Positions 1 to 11,200 of a DNA stretch of 64,000 nt are shown here, in pieces (positions within the stretch are counted from its first letter, which is position 1; every line of letters starts with the position of its first letter). The translations under genes and the position numbers were made by a program. The stretch is from Sipunculus nudus. Taxonomy: Eukaryota > Annelida > Sipuncula > Golfingiida > Sipunculidae. Below the pieces are notes generated by a model. That model was not told where the DNA came from, ran no database searches, and saw only the letters and a program-made list of their open reading frames with translations. The DNA lies in assembly GCA_026874595.1 (NCBI GenBank), contig CM049314.1:59683300-59747299 (forward strand). The letters run 5' to 3'.

Positions 1-1621
1 ACAGTCACTAATTGTTACAGCAACTTTTTATGATGCAAACACATCTGGAAAATTAGGCTTAATATATGTAAGCAAAAAAAAAGATATATCTGATAAGGGA
101 GTTATGGATTTTTATGTAAAATGCTTAATAAAGAGTACAAGGATAATAGTGGTACAACAGTGAAGGTTTTTAGAAAGAGTGAAAATCTTGTTATGTTGAA
201 GTTGATAGCACGAGCAGGAAAAAATTGATGCATGTAGCAGTTGATACAAAAGGGGTAGACTTTGTTATAATTTAAAAACATTTAAAGGGGAATATGATGG
301 ATGCCTTCACCACAAGAGAAACAATTTGACTTGAGCAAGTTCGGTGTAACTTGACTGTTTATAGAATACATTTACAGCCTTGGTGAAAATTTTCATTTTC
401 TCTATCGGCAGCGGGGTCCTTTTTTATTAGCTACAGGGCAAACTAGGATACTTTAAGCTTTGAAGTCTAGTGTTTCTACTTATAGACTGGCTACTCTGCT
501 TCTTTTTATAGACTGGGCATATGCTCCTTTTTATCTCAAAGTGTGAAAAATCTCTGAGATTGTTCAAATTTGAAGTGTGTTTATTTTACATTCTATAAGT
601 GGAAATCAGTAGAGCAGTGTTATAATTGTCTTAGGTCAGCAAAACAGAAGTAAAATGATGAATGAAGTTGGCAGTAAAGTTTTGAATTGATATTTTTTAT
701 CAGTTCTGCATGGTGGCACCACCGATGCATTTAAGCATTTGAGTGTGTCATTGTTTTTATAATGTGTCTTTGTCGAGGCTTTTGAAAAGTGTCAGCGGCA
801 CAGCTAGTAATACTGTTTTATCACTAGAAGTGGACCGCACACAGCTCTTCAGAAACGCTGATGCATGACTGGGTGACACTGTGTATTTGTCATGGATGAC
901 AGCATATGTTATTATTGTTGGCTGCTCTGGCATTTTCACTGTCATACATTCTGACCTGTATGTCATCTTCCACCGGCCAAGTACTTTTTTTTTGGTAAAT
1001 TACATAAGAAACCTTCTGCAATACGATCTGTCACTGTATGAAATTGTTTATGCTGTATACATGTCAAATAGCAGATGAACTGGTTTTCTTGACATGGCCA
1101 AGGGGCAGTTTTGTATCGTCTGACTTTTATATTTGTGTTAATTAGTGTAAATTGAATTAATATATTTTAGCAGCAATTTTAATTGTGAAAAAATTTTTTT
1201 TGGTATCAAATCAAATTGTCACCATGTAATTATTGCAGATTTAAAGTTTGACCTTTGGATATAAGTGGTAATGAAACATGACATATTTCAGCCATTTTGT
1301 CATTAAAATTATATTATTGTTGCAAATGAATCTATATTAAATGATATTTTTATAGAGGTATATATTATAATATATAAATAATCCATATAATTACTATTAT
1401 ATTTTAATATATTTGTTTCAAGATATTTAACTAGAGAAAAAAAATTATTGTAGTGTTTATGTCTATGATTAAAAAACTACTATATTGAAACGCGACTAAT
1501 TTTGCTGCTACAGTAGTGCAAGTAGTCACACCTATAATTATCAGTAAAACCCTGCATGTATTTATACTTAGTGTGGATTATGGAACATGACTATGGAATA
1601 ATTCACATGCATGTGATCACA
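1..1621. other. Unique AT-rich non-coding DNA, no gene seen
   Basis: No frame in this stretch reads like protein, and I see no repeat family I can name. Short open frames on both strands near 757-1078 overlap each other and have no codon character. Positions 1340-1420 are almost pure A/T with many TATAT steps. I see nothing else here. Confidence 0.55.
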
Positions 1622-1945
1622 CTAAGGTGGAAGCGGAGTTTGATTTAGCAACTCTGAGCTCGAAAGAGACCAGCTTCCCAATATCATGGTCTGTAATTGA
1701 CGTCTCGGGGGAGAAAAAGAGCGTCTTTGAAGGGTTAAGTGGAACCATCCAACAGATATTGAAGCAGCTTGGCCTCTGTTATGGAGTCTGCATGGTCTAG
1801 CGAGAAATCCCCGAGAGGTCGTGAGATACACTCATGCCGGGAGAAGATTAAGCTTAGAGGAATATCGAGAAGCCATTGTCAAGCCTTACTGTCTCTTTGG
1901 CAAAGATGGCCTTTGCTTTCATTACTGGTTTAAGTTGAAAGTCAA
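1622..1945. promoter_or_regulatory. GC-richer unique island, candidate regulatory element
   Basis: This ~320-bp block is visibly richer in G+C and in CpG (GACGTCTCGG, GTCGTGAG, ATCGAGAAG) than the A/T-rich DNA on both sides. It has no repeat structure and no convincing reading frame; a 69-codon frame on the minus strand lacks splice signals. Unmethylated or conserved DNA often keeps CpG in this way, so a cis-regulatory role is possible, but that is inference from composition alone. It could equally be a worn coding exon. Confidence 0.25.
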
Positions 1946-4039
1946 TAGGAGGGCTGTTGAGTGGAGATTTTATAATTAAAGTCACATTTATGCTTGGATT
2001 GCGCTGGCATTTTGTTCTGGTGAGCCTATGTTTAATGTTCAGTCTTTGGATGAGTGTGTTGTTTGTATTTGTTTTTGTCGCTTTTCGAACAAACTGTAAA
2101 GAAAAGACTACATTAGCAATGTCTGCATTAAAACGGTGTTGGTACTTAATTAATCTCTCTCCATATCACTCTTATTCATGTTTCATGGATCTGAAATGTC
2201 AAATCATATGGTTCTGTCTGGAGAATCACTTATCGACTAATACTGCACAGTTGGATATTTTTAGCGACTTCCTCTGTCGGTCCTGTGTCATATTATTTTG
2301 GCAACTTGGTAATGTGAAGAAAACAAGCAATTTCATGCCGTGCCATAGGTAATATTTTTCAATTTACTGGATATTGCATTTGTCCAAGAAATAGACTGGT
2401 AATTAGGCCTTTACTTTCTCCAGAAATTGCATAGACTGGCAATTCTTGGTGCTCATCACATATGTTGTTTATAGACTGTGGTGTTTATAAAAGGTACTTG
2501 GTAAGCCATCTGTGAAATTAACCGAGCTATCATCAAACCGTCAGCGGTGCTTCAAGCCTGAAGCATCAGCACTTACACTTTGCTGTGAAAGCTTTAGCAG
2601 AAATGGTCATATTGATACATTTTTATTCTTATTTTCATTTTTATTGCCAGATGGGCACAATTGAAGAAAGTTACAGAGAAATGCTCAAATGTTTATGACA
2701 ACCCTTTCTTTTTGAAGTCTTTCTAGGTTGAAAAAAACAGGAATTCTTGTACTATATTTCAAGTTTTTTTTGGGTATCTCCTCAACATGACAATTAAAGT
2801 AGTAATCAGTAATTTCTCTATTTACTGTTTTTAACCTTTCTTTTAACTGTTTGATTGGATATATTGCAAAAAAGAATGACAGTGTTTCAAAGAGATTTAT
2901 GGATGTTTTAAAAATAAAATTATAACTAAACTTATTTTTATTTAATTTGTTTGTAAATGTAAATAATGCTGATGATTCTAATCACTAAAACAATTGGGGT
3001 TCATGCTAAACATAATTTGTTATGAACCAGATGTTCATAATTTGCATAATTGCATAAAGCACTTGAAATGTGATGTTTGCAGTCTCGCTGCATTCATGGA
3101 ATCTTTTCTTAAATAAGGAAGTTACATAGTGCCATATTTGTTGGAAAAGTTTTTAATTTCATTTTTCCAATAAGCCTTGCTTATAGTTGATGTATGAACC
3201 AGCTTAACAGACCCATAGTACAATTTGTTTATGGCCATTTGCCTTTGGATACAAATAAAACTTTATAACAGTTAATTGTAACTCATGCAATATATTAAAA
3301 AAAAATCAAAGCCAAGAAATGATTTGCTGTGTAACTGTACAACAAAATTATGATATGCAAGACTTTAATTGGCAGATTTTAAATTTTACCTGCCTTAATG
3401 CTTAGTTAATTACCATAATCTACACTTGATGATCATGGGCCATGTTCAGTTCTCCATAATTCGCACTTAATGGACCGATTTTCTTACCAGTGGCCATAAG
3501 CCTTCATCAGATTATCATCAGCCCTTCGCATTGCCACTAAATCTGTATCTTTAAGGTCTCAATAATCTTTATATATTGATGTCATGATGGACAGATGGTA
3601 AGTTATCTTGTCTGAACCATTTTCATTTGTGATGGGAGTGATTTCGTGAGAAACAAACTAGTTTTGTACACTGTTTGAATTCATAAATGTGTCCCCACAC
3701 TGGTTACTTAAGGTATGTAACATTATTCTTGATTTTCAGTAGAAATTTAAAGAAAAGATGAGAATTATGCTATAAACTGATTATATTTTCATAAGACTTG
3801 CTGAGTGGTTTGATTAATTTACTGCCATGTTATTGCTTCATAAACCTGGACATTGACATATCTTATGACCAAAAAATAATGCAGTTTCACAGCAATTTGA
3901 CACTCTGTGGTTAAGTGTTGAGGATACAGCTGTGCTGTTTGCTGTTTATTGCAGTCTTATGTTTCAAGAAAAAGTTGCCAAGACATGCATTTAGTCCTTT
4001 CTTGACTTGTGATGGAAGAAGAATATTTCAGTAAATCAA
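1946..4039. other. Unique AT-rich non-coding DNA, no gene seen
   Basis: A 131-codon open frame (1957-2352, plus) is present, but its composition is that of T-rich DNA (many F, L, C, V, W) and it has no splice-site context, so I do not call it a gene. The rest is low-complexity A/T-rich DNA without a recognisable repeat. Confidence 0.5.
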
Positions 4040-4505
4040 TCTATGTAGAGTCTACTTTCTTGTGTTTACTAAACAGCTGGTCAACATAGTATAAAGTGGA
4101 GTCTCAATCTCTTCTTGTGTTTATGGAAGAGTTGTGGAGTCATTTTTCCTGTGTTTTTAGAGCAGGTTTTCAACACAGCATTGTTGAGTCTCTTTTCTTT
4201 TGTTACTGGAATAATTTATTGGCAATTATATGCAGTCTCCTTTCCGGTGCAATCAGTCAGATTTTAATTAATAAAAAAAAGTTTCATTTGTGATATTTGG
4301 AGTCAGTTTTCTCTTTCGTCTGGAAAATTAATCACCAAGGGTTCTGGAATAGTTGGTCACCACAGTAAATATAGGAGCCTCTTTTTCCCTTGTTTCTTGA
4401 AAAGTTTGTCAACCAACTTTTATCAACTTTTCAGTTTCATTGCGTTTCTAATGGTTTACTTGGAGTATGTTTTCTTTGGTTTCTGGAAAAAAATGGCCAA
4501 CAACA
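4040..4505 (+). repeat. Degenerate ~50-bp minisatellite
   Basis: A loose unit of the type GGAGTCT-CTTTTCTTGTGTTT-CTGGAAAAGTTGGTCAAC recurs about eight times. The GAGTC anchor falls at 4048, 4099, 4137, 4186, 4233 (as CAGTC), 4300, 4375 (as GAGCC) and 4463 (as GAGTA), so spacing is 38-88 bp and widens toward the 3' end. Copies are strongly diverged, so this is an old array. The open frames at 4096-4293 and 4390-4695 are translations of the array and are not treated as genes. Confidence 0.6.
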
Positions 4506-5559
4506 ACTAAAGAAATTTAAGTCTTTTTACTTTTGCGCGTTCTTCAGCTTGAAGTGCAGAGATTGGACAAACAATCATAGAACTTATATAATTTATAACA
4601 CAATGAAAATCAGCCAAAGTAATGGTCCAGATACAGGGTTTCCGGGGTCTGCAAATATGTATATAAAATTGAGCTGGTACTGTCAGTGTATTTGAAAAAA
4701 AGAAGCATTTACTGTCTGTTTGTCAGAAATGTTCAGATATATTTTAAGTCACAAAATGGGAATTTCAATTAGCCCTGTTTGTAACAAAGTTATTTGGAAT
4801 CTGCATATTTTTATACTCGATCCTGTTTCTGTGCAATGGGAAAAACTAGGGAAAGAGTCCTAAATTGTTTTCGTGGTTTGACTGGTTTTCTGGACCATGA
4901 CAGACTGGTCCATGTGATGCATGCAGGATCCATATTGAACCTGGCTTTATTGTCTTATCACATGTTGTACTCTTGACTGACTCTGTCAAGGGATTCATTG
5001 GCTGGTACAGCTATGTTCGCAGGGACCGTTCCCTCTTGACATGAATTGAGGCGGTCATTTGTCCAATAATGTCGCTACAGCTGACAATAATGATATTGCC
5101 AGAGTGTGTTGATACGTTATTGTATTGACAACTCTGCACAGATTTGGAAAGTTTCTCTGGAGTAGCTTGTCCAGATTGACCATATTTTCTGATTAAGTGT
5201 TGACAGCCAATAGCACATGGTCTGTGCGTGACAAATATTTGCTTTGAATTATTGTGTTGTATTTTCATGTTTTTAGATAAATAATTCAAGAATTGTTTTT
5301 CTACCATAGTGTGGTGTGTTGTGACCCAAAGCAAAGCCTTTTCCAGTAGAATTATTAAATTTCCAGTATGTCTTTGTCAGGAACACCCAATTCTATGAAA
5401 CATCATCTTAGCCTTCAAGTTTACACCTTTTACAAGGACATGGGCTAATTTAATATACATATGCTTTGAAAAGGGTCTAAGAAAGCTTTTTTCCAGAAGT
5501 TTTTTTTAACTAATTTAGATTCTGTATGGTTGAAAACTTTTTTGGTCAGTATGTCTGGC
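4506..5559. other. Non-coding DNA, no gene seen
   Basis: Mixed A/T-rich sequence. A 107-codon minus-strand frame (5011-5334) overlaps nothing recognisable and has no splice context. I see no repeat. Confidence 0.5.
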
Positions 5560-5933
5560 AAATTGGATTTCCAGGAGGCACTTCAATATTCTGTGTATGG
5601 GTAACACGGCTGTTATTCTGTCATTAATCTAATAAGGCACACAGGCCAGTGATAATGACAATATAGGAGTCTTATAAGGTCATTACATGATGACAGCCGG
5701 ACAGGGATTCACCGATCTTGTCGGCGTGGCAACAAATAATATTCACGACTGGCCAACACCAATGAATAGATCAACCAGTATTTGGAACGCCAACAGACAT
5801 TGGAAACAGACGCGACTTGACAACATCAGTGTAATCTAATTACCTTTCTGGTAATTTGAGTTGACATGCATTATCATAGAAGCAGAAGGAACGTTTTAAG
5901 ATGCTGAACTCGTGGGTGTCTTAGACGATGCAA
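5560..5933. promoter_or_regulatory. GC-richer unique island, candidate regulatory element
   Basis: Between A/T-rich flanks, this block keeps several CpG sites (CAGCCGGACAGG, CTTGTCGGCGTGG, ACAGACGCGAC) and includes TAATCTAATTACC, which holds homeodomain-type TAAT cores. No frame is open throughout and there is no repeat. The call is inference from composition and short motifs; conservation in a related genome would be the deciding evidence. Confidence 0.25.
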
Positions 5934-6840
5934 GTGGCTCAATTTGGTTGCATCTTCCTTATTTTAAGTATCTGACATGATGTTAATAAAACCACTGATG
6001 GAGAGACATCTCCAGAAAATGGTCTCCTGGATAATTTTCTGTGTCATCTTCTGTATTTTAGAGATTTAATTTAGGTTTGGAAATGGAGGGTCTTGCCCTG
6101 AATTCTGTTTTTATCAAGGAGAAAAAGAAATACTCATAGTTAATGCTAGGCTGCTGTTAACTTAGGAAAGTCCTACTTCTGCTCTGTTATATGACAATAT
6201 TTTCCAGGACAGAGGTACAATATAAGCTGTGTATAAAAAAATTAGATTGTTGATGCATGAATGAGCTTTACTTACACGGAAACTCATTCATTTAGAATGA
6301 AATTAGGTTTTTTTTCACTTAAGTGCTGTTAAATAACTGTGAAATTTGTCCTTTCATCAGGCAATAAATTTTCCTAAATGAGGAAACTGGAAAATCCTTA
6401 TTCATCAGTTTAATCAATAAATATTAATTAATCCTGTCAAACAAAGTATTTTCTGTTTTGTTAAAGCTATTTAGGTGGACCTGGTTTTGAAGTGGTATTT
6501 GAAGCAGTATTTGATAAGCTGAACTGACTATATAAAACCTTCAAAAGGGGCAGGATTTATAATAATTAACTGATAAAAGGATTAATTTATTAGAAAACAA
6601 CTACAACATTGGTGATATTCATCAAAATAAATTCAAGTTTTCTGAGATAAACTTTCAGTGCTAATAACACATCTAGATTATTTGATATTTTGTTTGATTT
6701 TCATTTTATATTTCATAAATGTAATACTCTGTTGCACTTATTGACAGCTACATTCCCACATTTAACATTGTTGATGGCCAGCACTAACATTACCATCTTT
6801 TCCTAGTACAAATACAAGTTGACAATAAGAGGCATGTTAG
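5934..6840. other. Unique AT-rich non-coding DNA, no gene seen
   Basis: A/T-rich unique DNA with no open frame of note and no repeat, ending at the TA duplication of the MITE at 6843. Confidence 0.55.
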
Positions 6841-6842
6841 TA

Positions 6843-7046
6843 CAGTGAAGCCTGTATTATAACAACCCCCCCCCCCTCCATTGGACTGGTCAAAAGTTGT
6901 CTTATGTCACAGGTGGTATTATTATACAGGTCAGTCATAACCAATGTGAATATTTTCAATTCACTCAAGGGTGGTCTTAATGGATAGGTGGTCTTATTTG
7001 ACAGGTGGTCTTAATGGACAGGTGGTCTTTCAGACATGTTCCACTG
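6843..7046 (+). mobile_element. TA-flanked MITE (Tc1/mariner- or pogo-like termini)
   Basis: The element starts CAGTGAAGCCTGT and ends ACATGTTCCACTG; read inward from each tip, CAGTGAAGC and CAGTGGAAC match with few differences. A TA dinucleotide lies on each side (6841-6842 and 7047-7048), the duplication expected of Tc1/mariner/pogo transposition. At 204 bp it cannot encode a transposase. Inside, AGGTGGTCTTA-type units recur at least four times (about 6968-7030) and there is a C11 run at 6866-6876. A relative lies at 21371-21518. Confidence 0.6.
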
Positions 7047-7048
7047 TA

Positions 7049-9289
7049 TTACCATAAATATTCAAATAATATGCATATTCAGTAAGGGATCAAAAGACAG
7101 GTTTTTGTAAGCAGTTTGATAAGTAGGAAAAATAAGTAAGGAATTAACATACCTGCATGTTTGTGAATAAAACTGACTTGTTTCTTTGAAGATTTCTTTT
7201 AATAATGTTTATGGTAAATCTCAGGTTAGCTTATAATTATTGCAAGTATCAGTTCATTAGTTCTTGGTTATTATAGTAGTTATAATAGTAATTTGTGGTG
7301 AGAACTTGCGGTTTTTTTTCAGCAGCCAGTCACGGTGTGAAAATTTCATTGAGATTCACAACGGCTGATTTCTTTGTACTAATTTAGCTCCCAGTTCCAC
7401 ATGGCCAAACCAAACACATTAAGGTGCAAAGTTTATTACTATTCCGGCTTCCCAGGTGTTTAAGAGCGTTGTACTACACAATACACCGTCCAATCATCTG
7501 GGTCACCTCCGTTCAGAAGCACAGATAATCGCTGTTCCTCGTTATCCCAAAGAAACGCTGATGTCACTTTTGAACTTTGGGCAGTAGAAGTAATACATCT
7601 TCGGCTGGGGGAGTTAAGGAGCCTTTCATGTGCTAGAACTGGTGTTGTAAAAACATTGTTCAAGTGTAACTTTGATGATTAATTAGGACTTCTGTATCTT
7701 TGAAACTAAATGAGGTTTGTTAGTACCAAACCTTTGGGCAAAGGATTTTCAGTCCAATATCTCACAGAACATTATTTGTTCTTACACTTTATCACTTTGT
7801 TTGAGTTATATTGAAAAAAAACTGTTTTGGCGTATTTTGCAAAAAAAATAAAAACAAAACTAGAAATCTGAATTCTAAGGAATGCAAGCCTCCACCGTTG
7901 GGGGGGGGCCCTATTGTGGGATGGTTCCAAAACCCTGTTTACATTTGCTTGTTTGACACATATTCCCAGGTTCATTCATTGATTACTGATTGTGTATGAA
8001 AATAATTCCATTGCCATACCTCAGTAGCTAGGGCACTTAAACATGTATTATTATAGCTATTGTAAGAGTTGCATCTTATTGGTGAAAGGCCATATTTTAT
8101 TAAATTTTGAATACATGTGTACACCTGTACTATGCATGTACACATCATAGACCAATACAGTCTTGAATATATATCCATAATAATTAGTTCTTCTATAATT
8201 GAGGATAACCATCTTTGATGTTCAAGGATCCAAACCAAACTATTTACATATGTCTTGCTAGGACTGAAAAATGTTGCCTGTACTTATAAGTGGTCCACAA
8301 AGTGGGGTGCATATATGTGCGGTTTCATCAACTCGGTCTATAGTATATACATATCACATATGGCTGTATGTATCAATATATTGAAGAGGCATATATTAAA
8401 ACATCTATTAATAATGCCATTAGGACCATATGTGTGCATGAATTAATAAGAAACAATTCAAATGGATGCATCTTTTAATACATTACTCATATGAAAGGAC
8501 TGTATTGATAAAACTAGTATGTTCACACTGAGCACTATCATATGTGGATTAATGTTAATCCTTCTGGATTATCTCCCACTAATGCTCTTTGTGATATATA
8601 TCAATATTGGATTATTGTCAAGGGTCAAATGTTTACATAGATCAATCAAAATTTCAAAGTTTAATTATTAATAGTTTTGTGTTGTTCTGTTTTCTGATTT
8701 TCATTTGTGACTAAATAAATTGTTAAGTCTCATTGTACAAAAGCATATTTAAACAAGAAACCTCTCTGGTGCATGGATTAATTAACTTAAGTGTAATTTT
8801 CACAAATTTATGAGATCTGGATACGCTAAATTTGAAAAAATAAAATAAAAGTGAAAATGTTCATTTATGATCATGATGTCAATTACCTTATTGAATCAGA
8901 CATGGAAGCAATAGCAAGATTCATTAAATGATGAAATGATTAAAATGATTACATAAATGATAATCCTTAGTGTTCATTGATTGTTATATTAAAACAAGGA
9001 AAACAGGAAGATAAGTCCTCATAAAAATTGGTACAAAGTTCGAAGTGATGATTGCCGAGGTTCATTCATTAGTTGTTAGTGAAGAATCTTAAAATAGTTT
9101 TTACAAAGTGTTTGAATTTCTATTAAAAAAAATGCAATGTAAGTAGTAGACAGATAACCTTTGAAGAACGCCTTTTTTGGAAATTTAGAATACACCGTGA
9201 CTCAGAATATAGTGTTCAAAATAACGTCCAAAATTTTCATTGCTTTTGAAAAGAATATCGTAATGGATCATCTGTTATCATTGAAGGTC
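7049..9289. other. Non-coding DNA, no gene seen
   Basis: A pyrimidine tract ending TTTTTTTTCAG at about 7311-7322 resembles a splice acceptor, but the stop-free frame after it is only ~14 codons, so I do not call an exon. There is a G9 run at 7900-7908. Elsewhere the sequence is A/T-rich and unique. The paired short frames at 7772-7999 and 7972-8238 are incidental. Confidence 0.5.
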
Positions 9290-9660
9290 AACAGGGGTCC
9301 TTGAGAAACTTCTTAATTGGGTGTTTGGTTGTGGTCGCCATGGTAATAAGATACCATGTCGCACTCTGTGGCAGTCAGCTCTAGGAGACAACCTGCTGAA
9401 AGACATCCTCAAAGTGTAGCACACCAAGGAAATTCTTAGCTTAAACATGGGGTGTTATAATCTGGGCTTTGTTTTCATTGAGTCTTTCCCCCCAGCTGGC
9501 GAGAAATCCCATCTCAGCTGTGCTTATGTCGGAGATCATAAACGGGATTGTTATGGCTAAGTGCCGTCAGCCACTTAAAAGTTTGAGTAGGGTAGGAACT
9601 GTATCCCTGTCAACCAGTCCATCTGTTTGGGTGCTCATGCAACACCGATGACACTTTGAC
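9290..9660. promoter_or_regulatory. GC-richer unique island, candidate regulatory element
   Basis: The block contains GGTCGCCATGGTAATAAG and several CpG sites (ATGTCGCACTC, TGTCGGAGATC, AACGGGATT, GTGCCGTCAG) within otherwise A/T-rich DNA. A 60-codon plus frame (9469-9651) has no splice context. Regulatory function is inferred from composition only. Confidence 0.22.
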
Positions 9661-11200
9661 ATAAGGATACTTATGGATCTAGACCCTTTGCTGTTTTGTC
9701 ACACTTTTGAATTTTTTTCTCTCTCATTGTTTCAGCATACATGTGACATTAAGAGCATATTAGGTCATAGCATTTCTTCCAGACAAAGGGTATCAGTTCC
9801 TTGAAACAACTACACTATACTAGAAAACATACATGCTAAACATATTTATGAATAATAATAATCACATATTTGTACTTATTATTTTTAGTATTATTACATT
9901 AATTACTTCATATAAAAGTTTACTTTCCAGGGGAAATTTTACATCCATAAAAATGTCACAGTGAACATTGGAATCTAGTTTAGTCTTGAAACCAACTATT
10001 TGACTTGGGAATTCCCAAGTCATTTATAGCTGAGATGAGAATTCTTGTGTAAATTTGTTAGCTACCTGTTCACTTGGGAATTTCCATCTGAACGGTCGAA
10101 ATTGGAATTCCAATCTCAACCAGTTGACTTGGGAATATTACAATGTACACTGGTTGACATTAGGATACTCTGAAATTCACTATTTTACTTTATAATATGA
10201 TTCAGTGTCCCCAGTTGGGAAAGATTATTTGCATACTAAATGTATTGCAGAATTAATTTACAAGGTGTGTTGTGTTGTAAATGTGAAACCAGATAAAAGG
10301 TGCAAAAGAATTTTTAAGTTAGGCTTAAAACAGAACAGCAGTGAGACTTTGTACTCTCTGTCACATATTTTGTTTGCAAACCATGTTTGTCTTAGAACTC
10401 ATTTTCCTCCTTGAATATTTGATTTGATTAAAAATTCATTTGGCTTGCTTAATCAGCAAATTGTGATTGTTTTATTTGTTCACATAGTTCACTGAAAAGT
10501 GATTGAGTGTTTGGAATACTTGTGAAGTTCAGAATTACCTCCACATTTAAATCTATCATTGTGAATATATCAATGGGGGAATTGAGTCTTTTATAGTATG
10601 GCATGTGTTGCATTTTATTGCATATCATTACCGCTAATTTGAATGGACATTTAATCAAATCTAATTGACCCAAGCTGAGCACTGATGCTCGATTTACCGC
10701 ACACAATTAAGAATGTCTTCCAAGTAGTTTTGTCCTGTACACTTGTTCTTTGCACTAAAGAAATTCTGGTTTCGATGTCTCTGGTAAACAGTCCAGAATC
10801 TAAAGAGATAAAAAAGAGAAAGAAAATGTCACCGCTACTTCAGCCTGTGAGTGTGGATGAGAAAAAACTGCCAGGGGTTTTAACAGAAAAAACAGCAGGA
10901 TCTCTCAAGCTCATTTGTACCAGAAAACCAACAAGCTTTTGAAGATCATTTGTACGTAAACACTATGCTGAAAGGTAGGGGGATGTAATTCTAACCAAAA
11001 GAATTCGTTCAGTGAATTCCACCGCTGGTAAATGATGGTGTTTCCTACATTGGTCACATACACTTTAGTCAACTGTGACATCATCCCCCCCTGGTCGCTG
11101 GCATGTTTTGTATTCAGCTCGGAAGGATTGGTGACACTGGGCACAACGGCTCAGACTATGAATCTAAGATAATTTGACTGTACCCATTATGTTTGACCTA
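9661..11200. other. Non-coding DNA with a perfect palindrome and loose repeats
   Basis: The motif (T)GACTTGGGAAT recurs at 10002, 10071 (CACTTGGGAAT) and 10123, with a related GTTGACATTAGGAT near 10154, a very worn tandem array. The first copy forms the palindrome listed separately. No coding frame is convincing; frames of 69-85 codons at 10205-11144 sit on both strands and cancel one another as evidence. Confidence 0.45.
10001..10022. repeat. Perfect 22-bp palindrome
   Basis: The arm TGACTTGGGAA is followed immediately by its exact reverse complement TTCCCAAGTCA, with no spacer. An 11-bp perfect arm is not expected by chance in 64 kb (about 0.015 expected). It is the first unit of a loose repeat, so it may have arisen from an inverted duplication of the unit. 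It could bind a dimeric factor, but no known factor is implied. Confidence 0.7.

Noticed and set aside
1957-2352. 131-codon plus frame rich in F, L, V, W and C
   Set aside because: Composition is that of T-rich non-coding DNA; no splice or start context.
7311-7370. Strong-looking splice acceptor TTTTTTTTCAG
   Set aside because: The frame after it closes after ~14 codons and no donor follows; T-runs ending in CAG are common in such DNA.
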